Shown here: positions 50,383-60,400 of the stretch, piece after piece
How positions within the stretch are numbered: the first letter of the stretch is position 1
How the letters are laid out: each line of letters opens with the position of its first letter
Origin: a bacterium
GTDB lineage: Bacteria > Babelota > Babeliae > Babelales > UBA12409
DNA length: 64,000 nt
Assembly: GCA_018660415.1 (NCBI GenBank)
Contig: JABJKG010000010.1
Coordinates: 1-64,000 of the forward strand
Direction: 5' to 3'
The notes under the pieces: model-generated
What the model was told of the DNA's origin: nothing
Database searches by the model: none
What the model saw: the letters and a program-made list of their open reading frames with translations, nothing else
Position numbers and translations under genes: made by a program

Positions 50383-50865
50383 TTACTGTAGGGATACCCT
50401 TATGTAGCGAACTAATTCGGATAGTTCCATAGTTCCGTGATATACGGAGCCGGGGATTCTGCGGCCCTTATTGTAGACTGCTAGCATTGGGGTTCGCGTT
50501 ACAATAAATAGTTTTGCAATGCCGGGATATTTTGCTGCGTTAACTTTAATGATTCTTACTTTCAAATTAATTTGTTGGGCATGGGCGTGTAGTTCTTTAA
50601 ATACGGAGTGCATCTGGTCACACGCTGAGCAACTTGGTTGATAAAATTCGATAACGGTTGGTTTTGTTCTAATTACTTCATGCAGTAAGGTGGACGGTTT
50701 CATGCCAGGAAACTGCTTCAACAGTTCATCAAATTCTATAACCCCATGAACACGGTCAATACGTTGTTGTAATAAGGTTACATTTCTGTCGACCTGGCGT
50801 GCTTGTGGTAGTAGTGAGTTGCTTATTAAACAGAGGCCGGCAAGGGTTATTATTTTCAATTTCAT
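50383..50865 (-). CDS. Exported thioredoxin-like protein with CSAC site, 160 aa
   Basis: Signal peptide MKLKIITLAGLCLISNSLL, an N-terminal helical extension of about 45 residues, then a thioredoxin-like fold with active site YQPSCSACDQMH and a cis-Pro region VTRTPMLAVYNKGR. The Trp of WCxxC is replaced by Ser. Divergent from the DsbD-like gene, so probably part of the same redox system. Confidence 0.82.
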   Translation of the reverse strand: MKLKIITLAGLCLISNSLLPQARQVDRNVTLLQQRIDRVHGVIEFDELLKQFPGMKPSTLLHEVIRTKPTVIEFYQPSCSACDQMHSVFKELHAHAQQINLKVRIIKVNAAKYPGIAKLFIVTRTPMLAVYNKGRRIPGSVYHGTMELSELVRYIRVSLQ

Positions 50866-50949
50866 TTATTCTCCTTTTTAATTATACATTACTTTAGAAC
50901 TAGTAAAATTTGCAAAGATATGACAAGCTTTGAGTTAAAGAATTCAGTA

Positions 50950-50977
50950 TTGCATGTATAGTGCGATATATTATAAA
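50950..50977 (+). promoter_or_regulatory. Candidate promoter of the dsbD-like/pgi/zwf/gnd operon
   Basis: TTGCAT (50950-50955), a 16-base spacer and TATAAA (50972-50977) lie 21 bases before the first ATG. It would serve the five closely spaced genes that follow. Pattern match only. Confidence 0.4.
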
Positions 50978-50998
50978 AATTTTTAATTAAGGTTATTG

Positions 50999-51985
50999 AT
51001 GAAAACAGTACAACGGAATCTGTTATTGCTTTTGGGATTGGGTCTTGTGTCATTGAATGTATTACCCATATCTTCTTTGGAAGAATTGTTTACAAGCCAG
51101 CATTCAATTTGGGTGTATTTAATTACATCTTTTTTGGCGGGATTGGCTGTTAGTTTTACCCCGTGTATTTACCCTATGATTCCTATTACAGCGGGTGTGT
51201 TGCAAGCGCACCAACGTAAGAGTCACTGGTATAATTTTTTATTAGCATTATCATATGTGCTTGGTATTGCTACTATTTATTCCGCTCTAGGTTACTTTGT
51301 TGCTATGAGTGGAGATTATTTTGGTTATTGGCTTGGTAACCCTTGGTTTGTTGCGTTCATGTTCTGTTTTTTCTTGTATTTAGCAGGATCGATGTTTGGT
51401 TTTTATGATCTTTCATTGCCGAGTTTTTTGACGCGTAAGCGTGCGTCAGTCAAGGGTGGCGGTTCATTTATATATACATTTGTTGTTGGGATGGTAAGTG
51501 GAACGGTTGCTTCACCATGCGTATCACCAGCGCTGATTGCTATCTTAGGGTTTGTAGCACAGAGTGAACGTCCAATCGTGGGTATTGTATCATTATTCTT
51601 CTTTACGCTCGGGATGAGTACAATTTTATTATTAGTGGGTACTTTTTCTTCAATTTTATCTAAACTTCCACGTGCTGGTGTTTGGATGTTGGAAATCAAT
51701 CGTGCGCTTGGTTTTTTAATTCTTTTTATTGGTGTTAACTTTATTTTACCGTTTGTTCCTGATAATGCAGAACCCGTGTTATACGGTTGTATTTTATTGG
51801 GTGCAGCAGCTTATTATTGGTTTTCTGATAACGTGCAACATACGGCATCTCGTTTTATTAAAAAGTTGGTTGGACTAATTTTGTTTTTACTAGGTCTTGC
51901 ATTTGTTCTTGATCCAATTCTATCATCATATAATGTATCAGTAGTGAACCATATTTTTGTAATAGCATCGTCCGTTAAAGGATAA
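50999..51985 (+). CDS. DsbD/CcdA-type transmembrane thiol reductant transporter
   Basis: Eight to nine membrane helices with the two signature cysteines of the DsbD β-domain: VSFTPCIYPMIPI and VASPCVSPAL. It passes electrons from cytoplasmic thioredoxin to exported thioredoxin-like proteins. Both periplasmic domains of full DsbD are missing; the six thioredoxin-type domains encoded at 46-51 kb could substitute. ATG 50999 with AAGG six bases upstream gives 328 aa. First gene of the operon with pgi-zwf-gnd. Confidence 0.88.
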   Translation: MKTVQRNLLLLLGLGLVSLNVLPISSLEELFTSQHSIWVYLITSFLAGLAVSFTPCIYPMIPITAGVLQAHQRKSHWYNFLLALSYVLGIATIYSALGYFVAMSGDYFGYWLGNPWFVAFMFCFFLYLAGSMFGFYDLSLPSFLTRKRASVKGGGSFIYTFVVGMVSGTVASPCVSPALIAILGFVAQSERPIVGIVSLFFFTLGMSTILLLVGTFSSILSKLPRAGVWMLEINRALGFLILFIGVNFILPFVPDNAEPVLYGCILLGAAAYYWFSDNVQHTASRFIKKLVGLILFLLGLAFVLDPILSSYNVSVVNHIFVIASSVKG

Positions 51986-51989
51986 GTAT

Positions 51990-53264
51990 ATGATAGAGTT
52001 TAACTATCAAAAAACCGGCCTTATCTCCACACAGGTGATTAAGGCTGGGTTGAGCCAATTGGAGCCAGAGATCGCACAAATGCGTTCCGCGTTGAAAGAT
52101 CAATATGACTCTTCCTATGCGAGTTTGTACTGTCCTTTTGATGAAAAACTTATTATGCAAATTAAACAGCTCGTGACTGTTAAGCGTAAATTAAAACCAT
52201 CATTATTAGTAGTCGTGGGTATTGGTGGTTCTAATCTTGGGACACAGGCTGTTTTGCATGCGCTCGGTCTTCGAGCAATTGAAGTTGTTTTTATTGATAC
52301 CGTTGATCCTGATAAGTTGCATGTCATTATGATGAAGATTGATAAGTTACTTGATTCAGGCAAAGAGATTCTTATCAATGCGGTATCCAAGTCTGGAACT
52401 ACGACTGAAACGGTAGCTAATTTTAAAATTTTATATTCGTTAATTAAGGCGTATCGCCCTAAAACATTTCGTGATTTTATTATAGTCACCACAGGAAAAG
52501 ACTCTAAGTTGGCACAAATCGCTACTGAAGAAAAGTTTGATATGTTAGCAGTTCCTGAGAATGTTGGCGGTCGGTATTCAGTTTTTTCTGCTATTGGGTT
52601 ATTTCCGCTCGTATTAGCAGGTGTTGATGTTGACCGATTACTTTTTGGAGCACGAAGTGCGGTGGAAAAGAGTTTAAATGATAATGGATCGACTGCAGCA
52701 AGTAGCGCGGTTTTAATCTATGAAAATTGGAAGAAGGGCTCAGTTATTCATAGCTTTTTTTTCTTTGCAACACGATTAGAGTTTGTAGGAAAGTGGTATC
52801 GTCAGCTCATGGGTGAGAGTATTGGAAAACAAAATCAACAGGGTGATGCTGTTGGTATAATACCGATGACATCAGTTGGTAGTGTCGACTTACATTCAGT
52901 GGCGCAATTGTATTTAGCTGGTCCACATAATATTTATACAAGCTTTGTTATAGTCAAAGAGTTTGAGCATCATATCAAGGTTCCCAAGGTGTTTCCCAAG
53001 CTAGATTTTGTGATTGATGGCAAGTATCTTACTGATATTATGCATGCTATTAGTGAAGGGACACAACAAGCATACTCAGAGCGTTCCAACCCTTATGGTA
53101 CGTATACTATTCCATCACTCAATGCTGAAAGTATTGGTTCTTTCATGCAGATTCAAATGATTCAAATGATGTTTCTAGGAAAACTTCTCCAAGTAAATCC
53201 GTTTAATCAACCAGATGTAGAACTTTATAAAACACGGACACGAAAAATATTAAAGAATTCCTAA
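51990..53264 (+). CDS. pgi: Glucose-6-phosphate isomerase
   Basis: Interconverts glucose-6-P and fructose-6-P. SIS-domain signatures: VVVGIGGSNLGTQAVLHAL, NAVSKSGTTTETVANF and NVGGRYSVFSAIGLFPL. At 424 aa it is the shorter bacterial form (E. coli about 550). AAAGGATAAGT precedes the ATG, four bases after the upstream stop. It feeds zwf directly downstream. Confidence 0.95.
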   Translation: MIEFNYQKTGLISTQVIKAGLSQLEPEIAQMRSALKDQYDSSYASLYCPFDEKLIMQIKQLVTVKRKLKPSLLVVVGIGGSNLGTQAVLHALGLRAIEVVFIDTVDPDKLHVIMMKIDKLLDSGKEILINAVSKSGTTTETVANFKILYSLIKAYRPKTFRDFIIVTTGKDSKLAQIATEEKFDMLAVPENVGGRYSVFSAIGLFPLVLAGVDVDRLLFGARSAVEKSLNDNGSTAASSAVLIYENWKKGSVIHSFFFFATRLEFVGKWYRQLMGESIGKQNQQGDAVGIIPMTSVGSVDLHSVAQLYLAGPHNIYTSFVIVKEFEHHIKVPKVFPKLDFVIDGKYLTDIMHAISEGTQQAYSERSNPYGTYTIPSLNAESIGSFMQIQMIQMMFLGKLLQVNPFNQPDVELYKTRTRKILKNS

Positions 53265-53283
53265 TTTAAAGAGGAGTTGAAGC

Positions 53284-54660
53284 GTGAACCCGTCCGATTG
53301 TACGATAATCTTGTTTGGAGCTACTGGTGACCTTGCGCGTCGTAAGTTAATTCCGGCAATATATAAACTGATTAAGTCTGGATATCTAAAAAAGTTCTTA
53401 TTTGTTGGTGTTGCTTTAGAAGAGAGTTCATTAGTACAAATATTTGAAGGTGCCCGTGAATTCATTGATGATTACGATCAATCCGTTATCGATCAGTGTA
53501 TCTCGTGTGGTTGTTATGAACAGCTAGATATAACAAATCAAGAAAATTTTGTTCGTCTTTCCAAGCGGGTAATTGAGCTTGAAACAACGTTGGGACTATC
53601 AGGCAATCGATTAGTTTATTGTGCTGTTCCATCACAATTTTTCGTTCCAATAGCACAGCATGCTACGGCTGCTGGAATTTTAACGTGTAGAAAAAATAAA
53701 AATGAAAAATCAGAGTCATGGCAGCGCATTGTTTTTGAAAAACCGTTTGGACATGATCTTGATTCTGCCGAGTCAATGCATCAGCAACTGACAAAATGTT
53801 TGAGTGATAAGCAGATATATATTATTGATCATTATTTGGCTAAAGAAATTGTGGGTAATATAGCCTTGGTACGGTTTACTAACCGTATTTTCGAGCCATT
53901 GTGGAATAAGGAAAATATTGAATCGGTGACGATTACATTAAATGAAAAATTAGATGTAAGTATGCGTGTTGGTTTTTTTGAAAAGTTTGGTGTGCTTAAG
54001 GATGTGGTCCAGAATCATATGTTTCAATTGCTTGCTTTAGTTGGAATGGAAGAGCCGGAAAGTTTAACGAGTGACGCGATTGGTATTGCAAAGGCCGAGT
54101 TGTTAGAGAAAGTTGCATTCAAAACAGGCTATTTAGGGCAGTACGAAGGATACTTACAGCATCAAGGGGTAGAGCAAGGTTCGAAGGTGGCCACGTACGC
54201 GAACTTAGAGTTTGAAATAGATAATGAGCGCTGGCACGGTGTTCCGTTTAGGTTGATTACGGGTAAATGTTTAAAAGAAAAAGAAACGGTTATTAAAATT
54301 AAGTTTAAGCCGGTTAAATGTTTGTTGACTAAGTCGTGTCCTTCAGATCAAAATGAGTTACGAATTTCTATTGTCCCGCGTGCGGGATTTGCATTGGAAT
54401 TGAATGCTAAGAAATTGGGTAATGGTAACGAGGTAATGCCGGTGGAAATGGAATATTGTCATGAATGTATTTATGGCTTATATACGCCGTTAGCGTACGA
54501 AACTATTTTACAAGAAGTGATTGAAGGTATGCGTTCAATTTCAGTAAGTTTTGATGAGTTGATTACTAGTTGGAAACTTATTTCACAGGTTGAACAAGTG
54601 GGATTGGCGATGTATCCTTACCCATGTGGTGGCGATGGTCCTTTAAAGGAGAATAAATAA
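53284..54660 (+). CDS. zwf: Glucose-6-phosphate 1-dehydrogenase
   Basis: Oxidises glucose-6-P to 6-phosphogluconolactone, usually making NADPH. Nucleotide-binding GATGDLARRKLIPAIY at the N-terminus; substrate site IDHYLAKE (family RIDHYLGKE); RIVFEKPFGHDL also present. GTG start with GAGGAG upstream, 458 aa. Its stop overlaps the gnd start by one base, implying coupling. No 6-phosphogluconolactonase gene lies next to it. Confidence 0.95.
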   Translation: MNPSDCTIILFGATGDLARRKLIPAIYKLIKSGYLKKFLFVGVALEESSLVQIFEGAREFIDDYDQSVIDQCISCGCYEQLDITNQENFVRLSKRVIELETTLGLSGNRLVYCAVPSQFFVPIAQHATAAGILTCRKNKNEKSESWQRIVFEKPFGHDLDSAESMHQQLTKCLSDKQIYIIDHYLAKEIVGNIALVRFTNRIFEPLWNKENIESVTITLNEKLDVSMRVGFFEKFGVLKDVVQNHMFQLLALVGMEEPESLTSDAIGIAKAELLEKVAFKTGYLGQYEGYLQHQGVEQGSKVATYANLEFEIDNERWHGVPFRLITGKCLKEKETVIKIKFKPVKCLLTKSCPSDQNELRISIVPRAGFALELNAKKLGNGNEVMPVEMEYCHECIYGLYTPLAYETILQEVIEGMRSISVSFDELITSWKLISQVEQVGLAMYPYPCGGDGPLKENK

Positions 54661-55553
54661 TGAATGTTGGTGTTATTGGCCTTGGGAAGATGGGCATGAT
54701 TATCGCACAACGATTACTAGATAAAGATCATACGGTGTATGGCTTTGATATTGATACTGCAGCACTGGCAGACTTGAACAAGTTAGGCGGGAAGGGTGAA
54801 GCAGAATTAATCGAGTTGGTTAATAATGTTGATGTTATTTGGATCATGGTTCCATCGGGGGCGATCATCGATGCTATGTTTGAGTCTCTTAAGCCTTTAA
54901 TGCGGCCAGAACAAATTATTATTGATGGTGGGAATAGTAAGTATACCGAATCGATGCGTCGTGCTGCTGACTTGAAAAAAGGTGGTATTACCTTGTTAGA
55001 TTGTGGAACCTCGGGTGGTCTTACAGGGCTTGCCAATGGTTTTTGTTTAATGGTTGGTGGTGATAAACAAGCATTTGAAAAAGTACGTCCAGTGTTTGAA
55101 GCTATTGCTGCGCCTGATGGGTATGCTTATATTGGACCTTCCGGTTCAGGTCATTATGTAAAGATGATTCATAATGGAATCGAGTACGCGTTACTTGAGA
55201 GTTATGCAGAAGGCTTTGATTTATTAAAAAATGGCGAGTTTAAAGATCTTGATCTTGCACAGATTGCTGGCTTATGGGAGCATGGTTCTATTGTTCGCTC
55301 ATTGATCTTAGAGTTATTGCATGGTGTCCTTGAGAAAGATCAGACACTGGATACTATATCGGGTAAGGTTGCAGAGAGTGGCATGGGGCGGTGGACCGTT
55401 GAGTTAGCGGAGAAAGAGAAAATTAAGGTGCCTTTAATAAAAAAGGCATTGGAAATACGAAAAGAATCTCAGGAAACAGGTGGAAATTATACAACCAAGC
55501 TTGTTGCGTTGTTGCGGAATGCGTTTGGTGGGCATAACGTGGAGAAATTATGA
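54660..55553 (+). CDS. gnd: 6-phosphogluconate dehydrogenase, short type
   Basis: Oxidative decarboxylation of 6-phosphogluconate to ribulose-5-P. Rossmann motif GVIGLGKMGMIIAQRL; substrate motifs IDGGNSKYTESMRR, DCGTSGGLTGLANG and SGSGHYVKMIHNGIEY. At 297 aa it belongs to the short dimer/tetramer class, often NAD-preferring (YqeC-like), so the cofactor may differ from that of Zwf. TAATG overlap with zwf and ATGA overlap with the next gene. Confidence 0.94.
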   Translation: MNVGVIGLGKMGMIIAQRLLDKDHTVYGFDIDTAALADLNKLGGKGEAELIELVNNVDVIWIMVPSGAIIDAMFESLKPLMRPEQIIIDGGNSKYTESMRRAADLKKGGITLLDCGTSGGLTGLANGFCLMVGGDKQAFEKVRPVFEAIAAPDGYAYIGPSGSGHYVKMIHNGIEYALLESYAEGFDLLKNGEFKDLDLAQIAGLWEHGSIVRSLILELLHGVLEKDQTLDTISGKVAESGMGRWTVELAEKEKIKVPLIKKALEIRKESQETGGNYTTKLVALLRNAFGGHNVEKL

Positions 55554-56167
55554 AATATATCGATATTAGTTGGCCGATTACTCCCAAGATGACTGCATAT
55601 AAGAATCGTGGGGATAATGTTTTTTTTGAAGAGACAAAGACATGGGATGGCGATCAAGCGCGCGAAACTTCTATTTGTATGGGCTTGCATACGGGGACAC
55701 ATATTGATGCTCCGTCACACATGCTCGCACAGGGTAATTCATTGACCTTAGATTCTGCAGTGATTGGTCCGTGCCAGGTATTAGACCTGACTGATGTTCA
55801 AGATGCTATTACTGTTGATGATTTATTAAAGCATGAATTAAAGGCTGACAATATTTTATTAAAAACAAGCAATAGTGCATTGGATGATACTGCACAATTT
55901 GATTATAACTTTGTATATCTAAGTCATAGCGCAGCTAATTACTTGGTAGAACAGAATATTAAGGCGGTTGGCATTGATTATCTTGGGATAGAGCGGAATC
56001 AGCCTAACCATGAAACGCATATTACCTTGCTCAATAGCGGCGTTCGTGTGATTGAAGGGTTACGGTTAGGTCACGTTAAAGCTGGTACATACGAGCTATT
56101 TTGCTTGCCTTTGGCTATCATTGGCTTTGAGGCGGCACCAGCACGTGCATTATTGCTACCAGTTTAA
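55550..56167 (+). CDS. Cyclase/arylformamidase-family metal hydrolase
   Basis: Family signature HTGTHIDAPSHM (metal-binding His/Asp), with YIDISWPITPKM at the N-terminus and AVGIDYLGIE later; 205 aa, normal for KynB-like hydrolases. No kynurenine genes are nearby. The start overlaps the gnd stop (ATGA), so it is made together with the pentose-phosphate enzymes. An attractive but untested idea is that it replaces the missing 6-phosphogluconolactonase. Confidence 0.85.
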   Translation: MKYIDISWPITPKMTAYKNRGDNVFFEETKTWDGDQARETSICMGLHTGTHIDAPSHMLAQGNSLTLDSAVIGPCQVLDLTDVQDAITVDDLLKHELKADNILLKTSNSALDDTAQFDYNFVYLSHSAANYLVEQNIKAVGIDYLGIERNQPNHETHITLLNSGVRVIEGLRLGHVKAGTYELFCLPLAIIGFEAAPARALLLPV

Positions 56168-56178
56168 AGTATTTTTGC

Positions 56179-57390
56179 TCATATAACTTCTTCCCATTGG
56201 ATGAACATGTTAGTGCGTACATTTCCCTCTAGCTTCCTGCCTGTAACAGTGAGACTTTCTCCTGGTTGTAACTCTATAGACCAAAGGTTGCGTTTAAAAA
56301 AGATATTTTTTAAGGATGCTCGTATTACCGGGGTTGCATAAACCACGGTTCCCCCCGATACTGCGGATGCTGAGGTATCTACTTCGACTACAGATTCGGT
56401 TGAATTGACATCACTATAGACAGCTCCAGTTAGGGTTGCATTTTTTTTATACTGACAAAGCATTGTTCTATTTTGTTCAACACCAAACAACCCTAAGATG
56501 ATTCGTACTGCGGTTTTATTAGCTTGTGGGTCTGCAGGAGGGAAGGTAGTTTTGTTTCTTATTGTGAAGATTGGTAAATCACTCGTCGAGTCTATCAATA
56601 CGTTTTCTGTGCCCGCTATGAATTGCCGTAAAAATGTATCTTCTCCAACAATGGATGCATTCCAGCACACTGTTCTTAATTGTAAGTCAGACGTGTTGCC
56701 TGAGTTGGTTACAAAGGCTCGTATTGGTAAGGTTGGATTTTCTATGTGAGGTGTAGTTTCGCTATTGGGGTATTCAATACGGTGGAAAACAATCCACGTG
56801 CCGTCGGGTTTCAATACTTGAAAGGTAACGGGTGCAACGCCGAGCCAACCATAAGAAATACGAAAGACGTTTATCTTTGTTTGATCGATGGTAAAGCCAC
56901 TAGGTCCGGTTCCATTTAATGGGTCTACATTAAAATTTGCTTGATTTATATAGGTATTAGACCCGCTAAAACGTCGAAATAAAATTGCAAAATTTACTCC
57001 ATTGTATCCTACAGCCCAACCATCATTATCATCAATAAGTCCTATGAACTGTTGAGAATCGGCAACGCCTGTTGTATAGGCAGCCGTGAAAAAAACAGAT
57101 CCTTCGTGCCCAGGACTATAGTGTAAGGATGTTTTACTCGTTGCTGTCATAGAACCATTAGAATCAGTGCCGGTATTAATCTGAAGATGTCCTTGGGTCT
57201 GGTTAATAGTGCCAGATCCAGCAGCAAGGATGTTCAGGAGGTCGGTGGGTACATTGTATTGAAACATGAGTGACACTTGATCGTTTCTGGTTGCTACTAT
57301 TTGATCTCCAAAAGTGCTAACAAAGGCCGCTGTTTTTATGGTTGGCAAATACTGTATTAAAAATAACAGTAAAATTAGTTTTCTTTTCAT
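56179..57390 (-). CDS. Secreted protein made mostly of a fibre C-terminal domain, 403 aa
   Basis: Signal peptide MKRKLILLLFLIQYLPTIKTA, then a domain (VSTFGDQIVATRNDQVSLMF ... DDNDGWAVGYNGVNFAILF ... GFTIDQTKINVFRISYGWLG) that recurs at the C-terminus of the 57402-61937 product at about 60% identity by eye. From memory, similar domains occur in phage and giant-virus structural proteins. β-rich; probably a surface-displayed adhesin or fibre tip. AAAGGAG lies before the ATG, 11 bases after the large gene. Confidence 0.75.
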   Translation of the reverse strand: MKRKLILLLFLIQYLPTIKTAAFVSTFGDQIVATRNDQVSLMFQYNVPTDLLNILAAGSGTINQTQGHLQINTGTDSNGSMTATSKTSLHYSPGHEGSVFFTAAYTTGVADSQQFIGLIDDNDGWAVGYNGVNFAILFRRFSGSNTYINQANFNVDPLNGTGPSGFTIDQTKINVFRISYGWLGVAPVTFQVLKPDGTWIVFHRIEYPNSETTPHIENPTLPIRAFVTNSGNTSDLQLRTVCWNASIVGEDTFLRQFIAGTENVLIDSTSDLPIFTIRNKTTFPPADPQANKTAVRIILGLFGVEQNRTMLCQYKKNATLTGAVYSDVNSTESVVEVDTSASAVSGGTVVYATPVIRASLKNIFFKRNLWSIELQPGESLTVTGRKLEGNVRTNMFIQWEEVI

Positions 57391-57401
57391 CCTATACTCC
57401 T

Positions 57402-60400
57402 TTACTGTATTTCATCCCAGCCAAACACTACATTATTTTCACTGGATCCCGCAGCTAGGTTTCTAGCTGTTATAGTTAACGTTTCTCCTGGCCGTAAAAA
57501 GATATCTAAATCATTGGCTGTAAAGAAAATATTGGAATTTCCAGCATCTCGCGTTGTCATGGTAGTATATACTTGGGTTCCACCGCTAACAGCTGTTGCT
57601 GATCTATCAACCTCTGCTACTGAAAAAGAAGCATCTACATCAGTATAAGCAGCTCCAGTTAGGGTTGCATTTTTTACAAAATTAAAGGCTATAAGGTCGG
57701 TGTTTTCTACCCCAAAATTAGCATAAATCGAACGAATTGTTGTTTTATTAATTTGTGCAGCAAAAGTGGTTTTGTTTCGTATTGTCATTATAGGAATTTC
57801 TGTAGATGAGATACTTTTATTTAAGGTGAATTCAGTATAATTACGCATTCCGACGAGTTGCCCTTGAGAGGTACCATTCCAGCAAACTGTTCTTAATTCT
57901 AGATCACTAGTGTTATCTGTATTAACAGTCTCAGCCCGCATTGGAAGTGTTGGATTAATAACTGATGGCTCATTGGAAGCGTTGGGTTGCTCAATTCTAT
58001 GAAATGCTATCCACTCACCTTGAGGAGTTACAACATAGAAGGTGATAGGAGCTGATCCAAGCCAGCCATAGGCAATCCTGAAAACATTTATTTTTGTTTG
58101 ATCGATAGTAAAACCACTCGGACCAGAGCCGTTTAATGGGTCGAGGTTAAATGATGCTTGGTTAATAAAAACATCAGTTCCACCATCACGCCTAAATAGT
58201 ACGCCAAAGTTAGTTTCGTTATATCCAATTGCCCAACCATCATTATCGTCATACAAACCAATATATTGGTATGAATCTGCTACACCGGTAGTCCATGCTG
58301 CTGTGAAGAAAACAGCAGATTCGTGACCCGGAGTATAGTGTAAAACATCTTTACTTGTTACTTGTGCAAATCCTGCAGCATTTAACCCTGTATTAAGTTT
58401 TAATAGACCTTGTGTTTGTTCAACTGTACCTGTATTTAACGTTGAAACTGTTACCAAGTCTGTAGGAACGTTATATTGGAATAAAAGGGCGATTTGGTTG
58501 ACACGGTTTGTAACGATCTGATCGCCAAACGTACTTACAAATCCACTACCAGCAGCATTGGAAAATGCAAGCTGACCGCTACCGTTAGTTGAAATTACTT
58601 GTCCCGATGCTCCATCAGCAGTTGGCCAATTCAGCCCATCTAAAACAACCTCGCCACTGCCATCAGGTGTAATGTTAATGTCACCATTAGGATCGGTTGA
58701 AGTGATTGAATTTCCATCGATTCTAACATTATCTACATCGAGTTGTGTTATGCCGCTCGCTGCATCACTATCACTGATAAGAACTGAAGAATCTTCTAGA
58801 GAGCTTCCACTCGTACCGTTATACCGGGCGATAGCATTATCAGTTGAAGTTCCAGGGCCAGCTACTCGGCTAGCAAAACTAAGGTTGTTTGATCCGTCGG
58901 TTACAATAGCTTGTCCCAAAGATCCTGTAGTTGCTGGTAGGTTTAATGTATAGGAAGTCACCCCTGTAGGTGCTTTAATTCCTACATATTCTCCGCCAGA
59001 GTCATCTTGGAATCGAATCTCGTTTTGGGTATTCATATTAATTGTTGCATCCATATTAAGGTTACCAGTCATTGTATCACCAGCCTTTAATACATTAAGT
59101 GATGCTGCACCGGTCACACTGCCAGTTAAATCGGCTGTTATAGTTCCCGCGCTAAAATCACCTGACCCATCACGCTGTACTAATGTGCTGGCTGTGTTTG
59201 AATCAGTGTATTCCAGTGATGTTAGATTTTTTGATCCATCGGTAACAACTGCTTGTGAAGCAGTTAGGGCTTCAACATTAATTACGTCTGCATCAATATC
59301 AAGAGTGGCTCCATCCAGTAAGATGGTACCAGCTGCATCTCTACCAATAGTCGTATTGCCTGCTGTTGTATTGATATTTACAATAGTGCTTCCATTAATT
59401 CCCAGCGTAGTGCCAGCTAGGGCTGTAGCAGTAATAGTCCCTGTACTAAAATCACCTGATCCATCTCGAGCTACAATTGTACTGGATGTATTAGCACTTG
59501 CCGCATCAGTAGAAAGACTTATGTCATTAGCATTATTTGTTACCACCATGTGTGTGCCGGCAGCAATGGTTTTAAAGTTCAAGGTTGAACCTGTTTTATC
59601 TCTAAATACATCACCGTCTCCAGAGCCAACATTGGCACCTACGATATTTTCAGAAGCACTAAATTGAGCAAACTCTAAGTTATTTGTATCAATAACATCA
59701 CTACCAGCAGTATTGGTACAAACATATGAGCTGTTTGCATATAACGTTCCTTCTTCAATAAATGTGTAAGCGCCTGCTGCTGAGCCCCCATTAGGAAAGT
59801 CTGTTGGACGAACCCAGTCACCTGCTGGTGAAGTTCCTGCTTTAACTAACCAGATACCATTTTCTGTGGCATCCGTTTGATTGGTTAGCAGTACTCGATC
59901 ATCAGCAACCAGTACAACACCATCTATGGTTTGTGTATTAACTAGGGTTACATTAGAGGCTCCTCGGACTCGTGATGGGTCTTTAATATCCAGTCCTGAA
60001 GCAACACTGTCAACGTAAGCTTTAGTTGCAACATCAGTATCATTTGTTACTGTTCCACCTACTGTAATCATATTAACATTAAAGTCACCAGATCCATCTC
60101 GAGCTACAATTGTACTTGGTGTATTAGCAGCAGTATATTCCAGTGATGTTAGATTTTTTGATCCATCAGTAACAACAGCTTGTGAAGCGGTTAGGGCTTC
60201 AACATTAATTACGTCTGCATCAATATCTAAAGTGGCCCCATCAAGTAAAACGGTACCATCGGCATTTCTTCCAATAGAGGTGTTACCTGTAGATCTGCTA
60301 ATATCAACTGAACTACTTCCATCTATTGTCAGTGCTGTACCACCAATAGCGCTAAAAGTTTTAGTTCCTGCAAACGTTTGTGTTCCGGTTGTAACTACTC

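Noticed and set aside
59185-59667. Long plus-strand open frames (also 60232-60606, 61063-61314) opposite the fibre gene
   Set aside because: They are antisense to a repetitive Asp/Gly/Thr-rich coding region, have hydrophobic low-complexity products and no ribosome sites.
59209-60257. Repeats in the fibre gene considered as a CRISPR array
   Set aside because: Repeats are long, in frame, unevenly spaced and encode protein modules; no short palindromic repeat with regular spacers and no cas genes.
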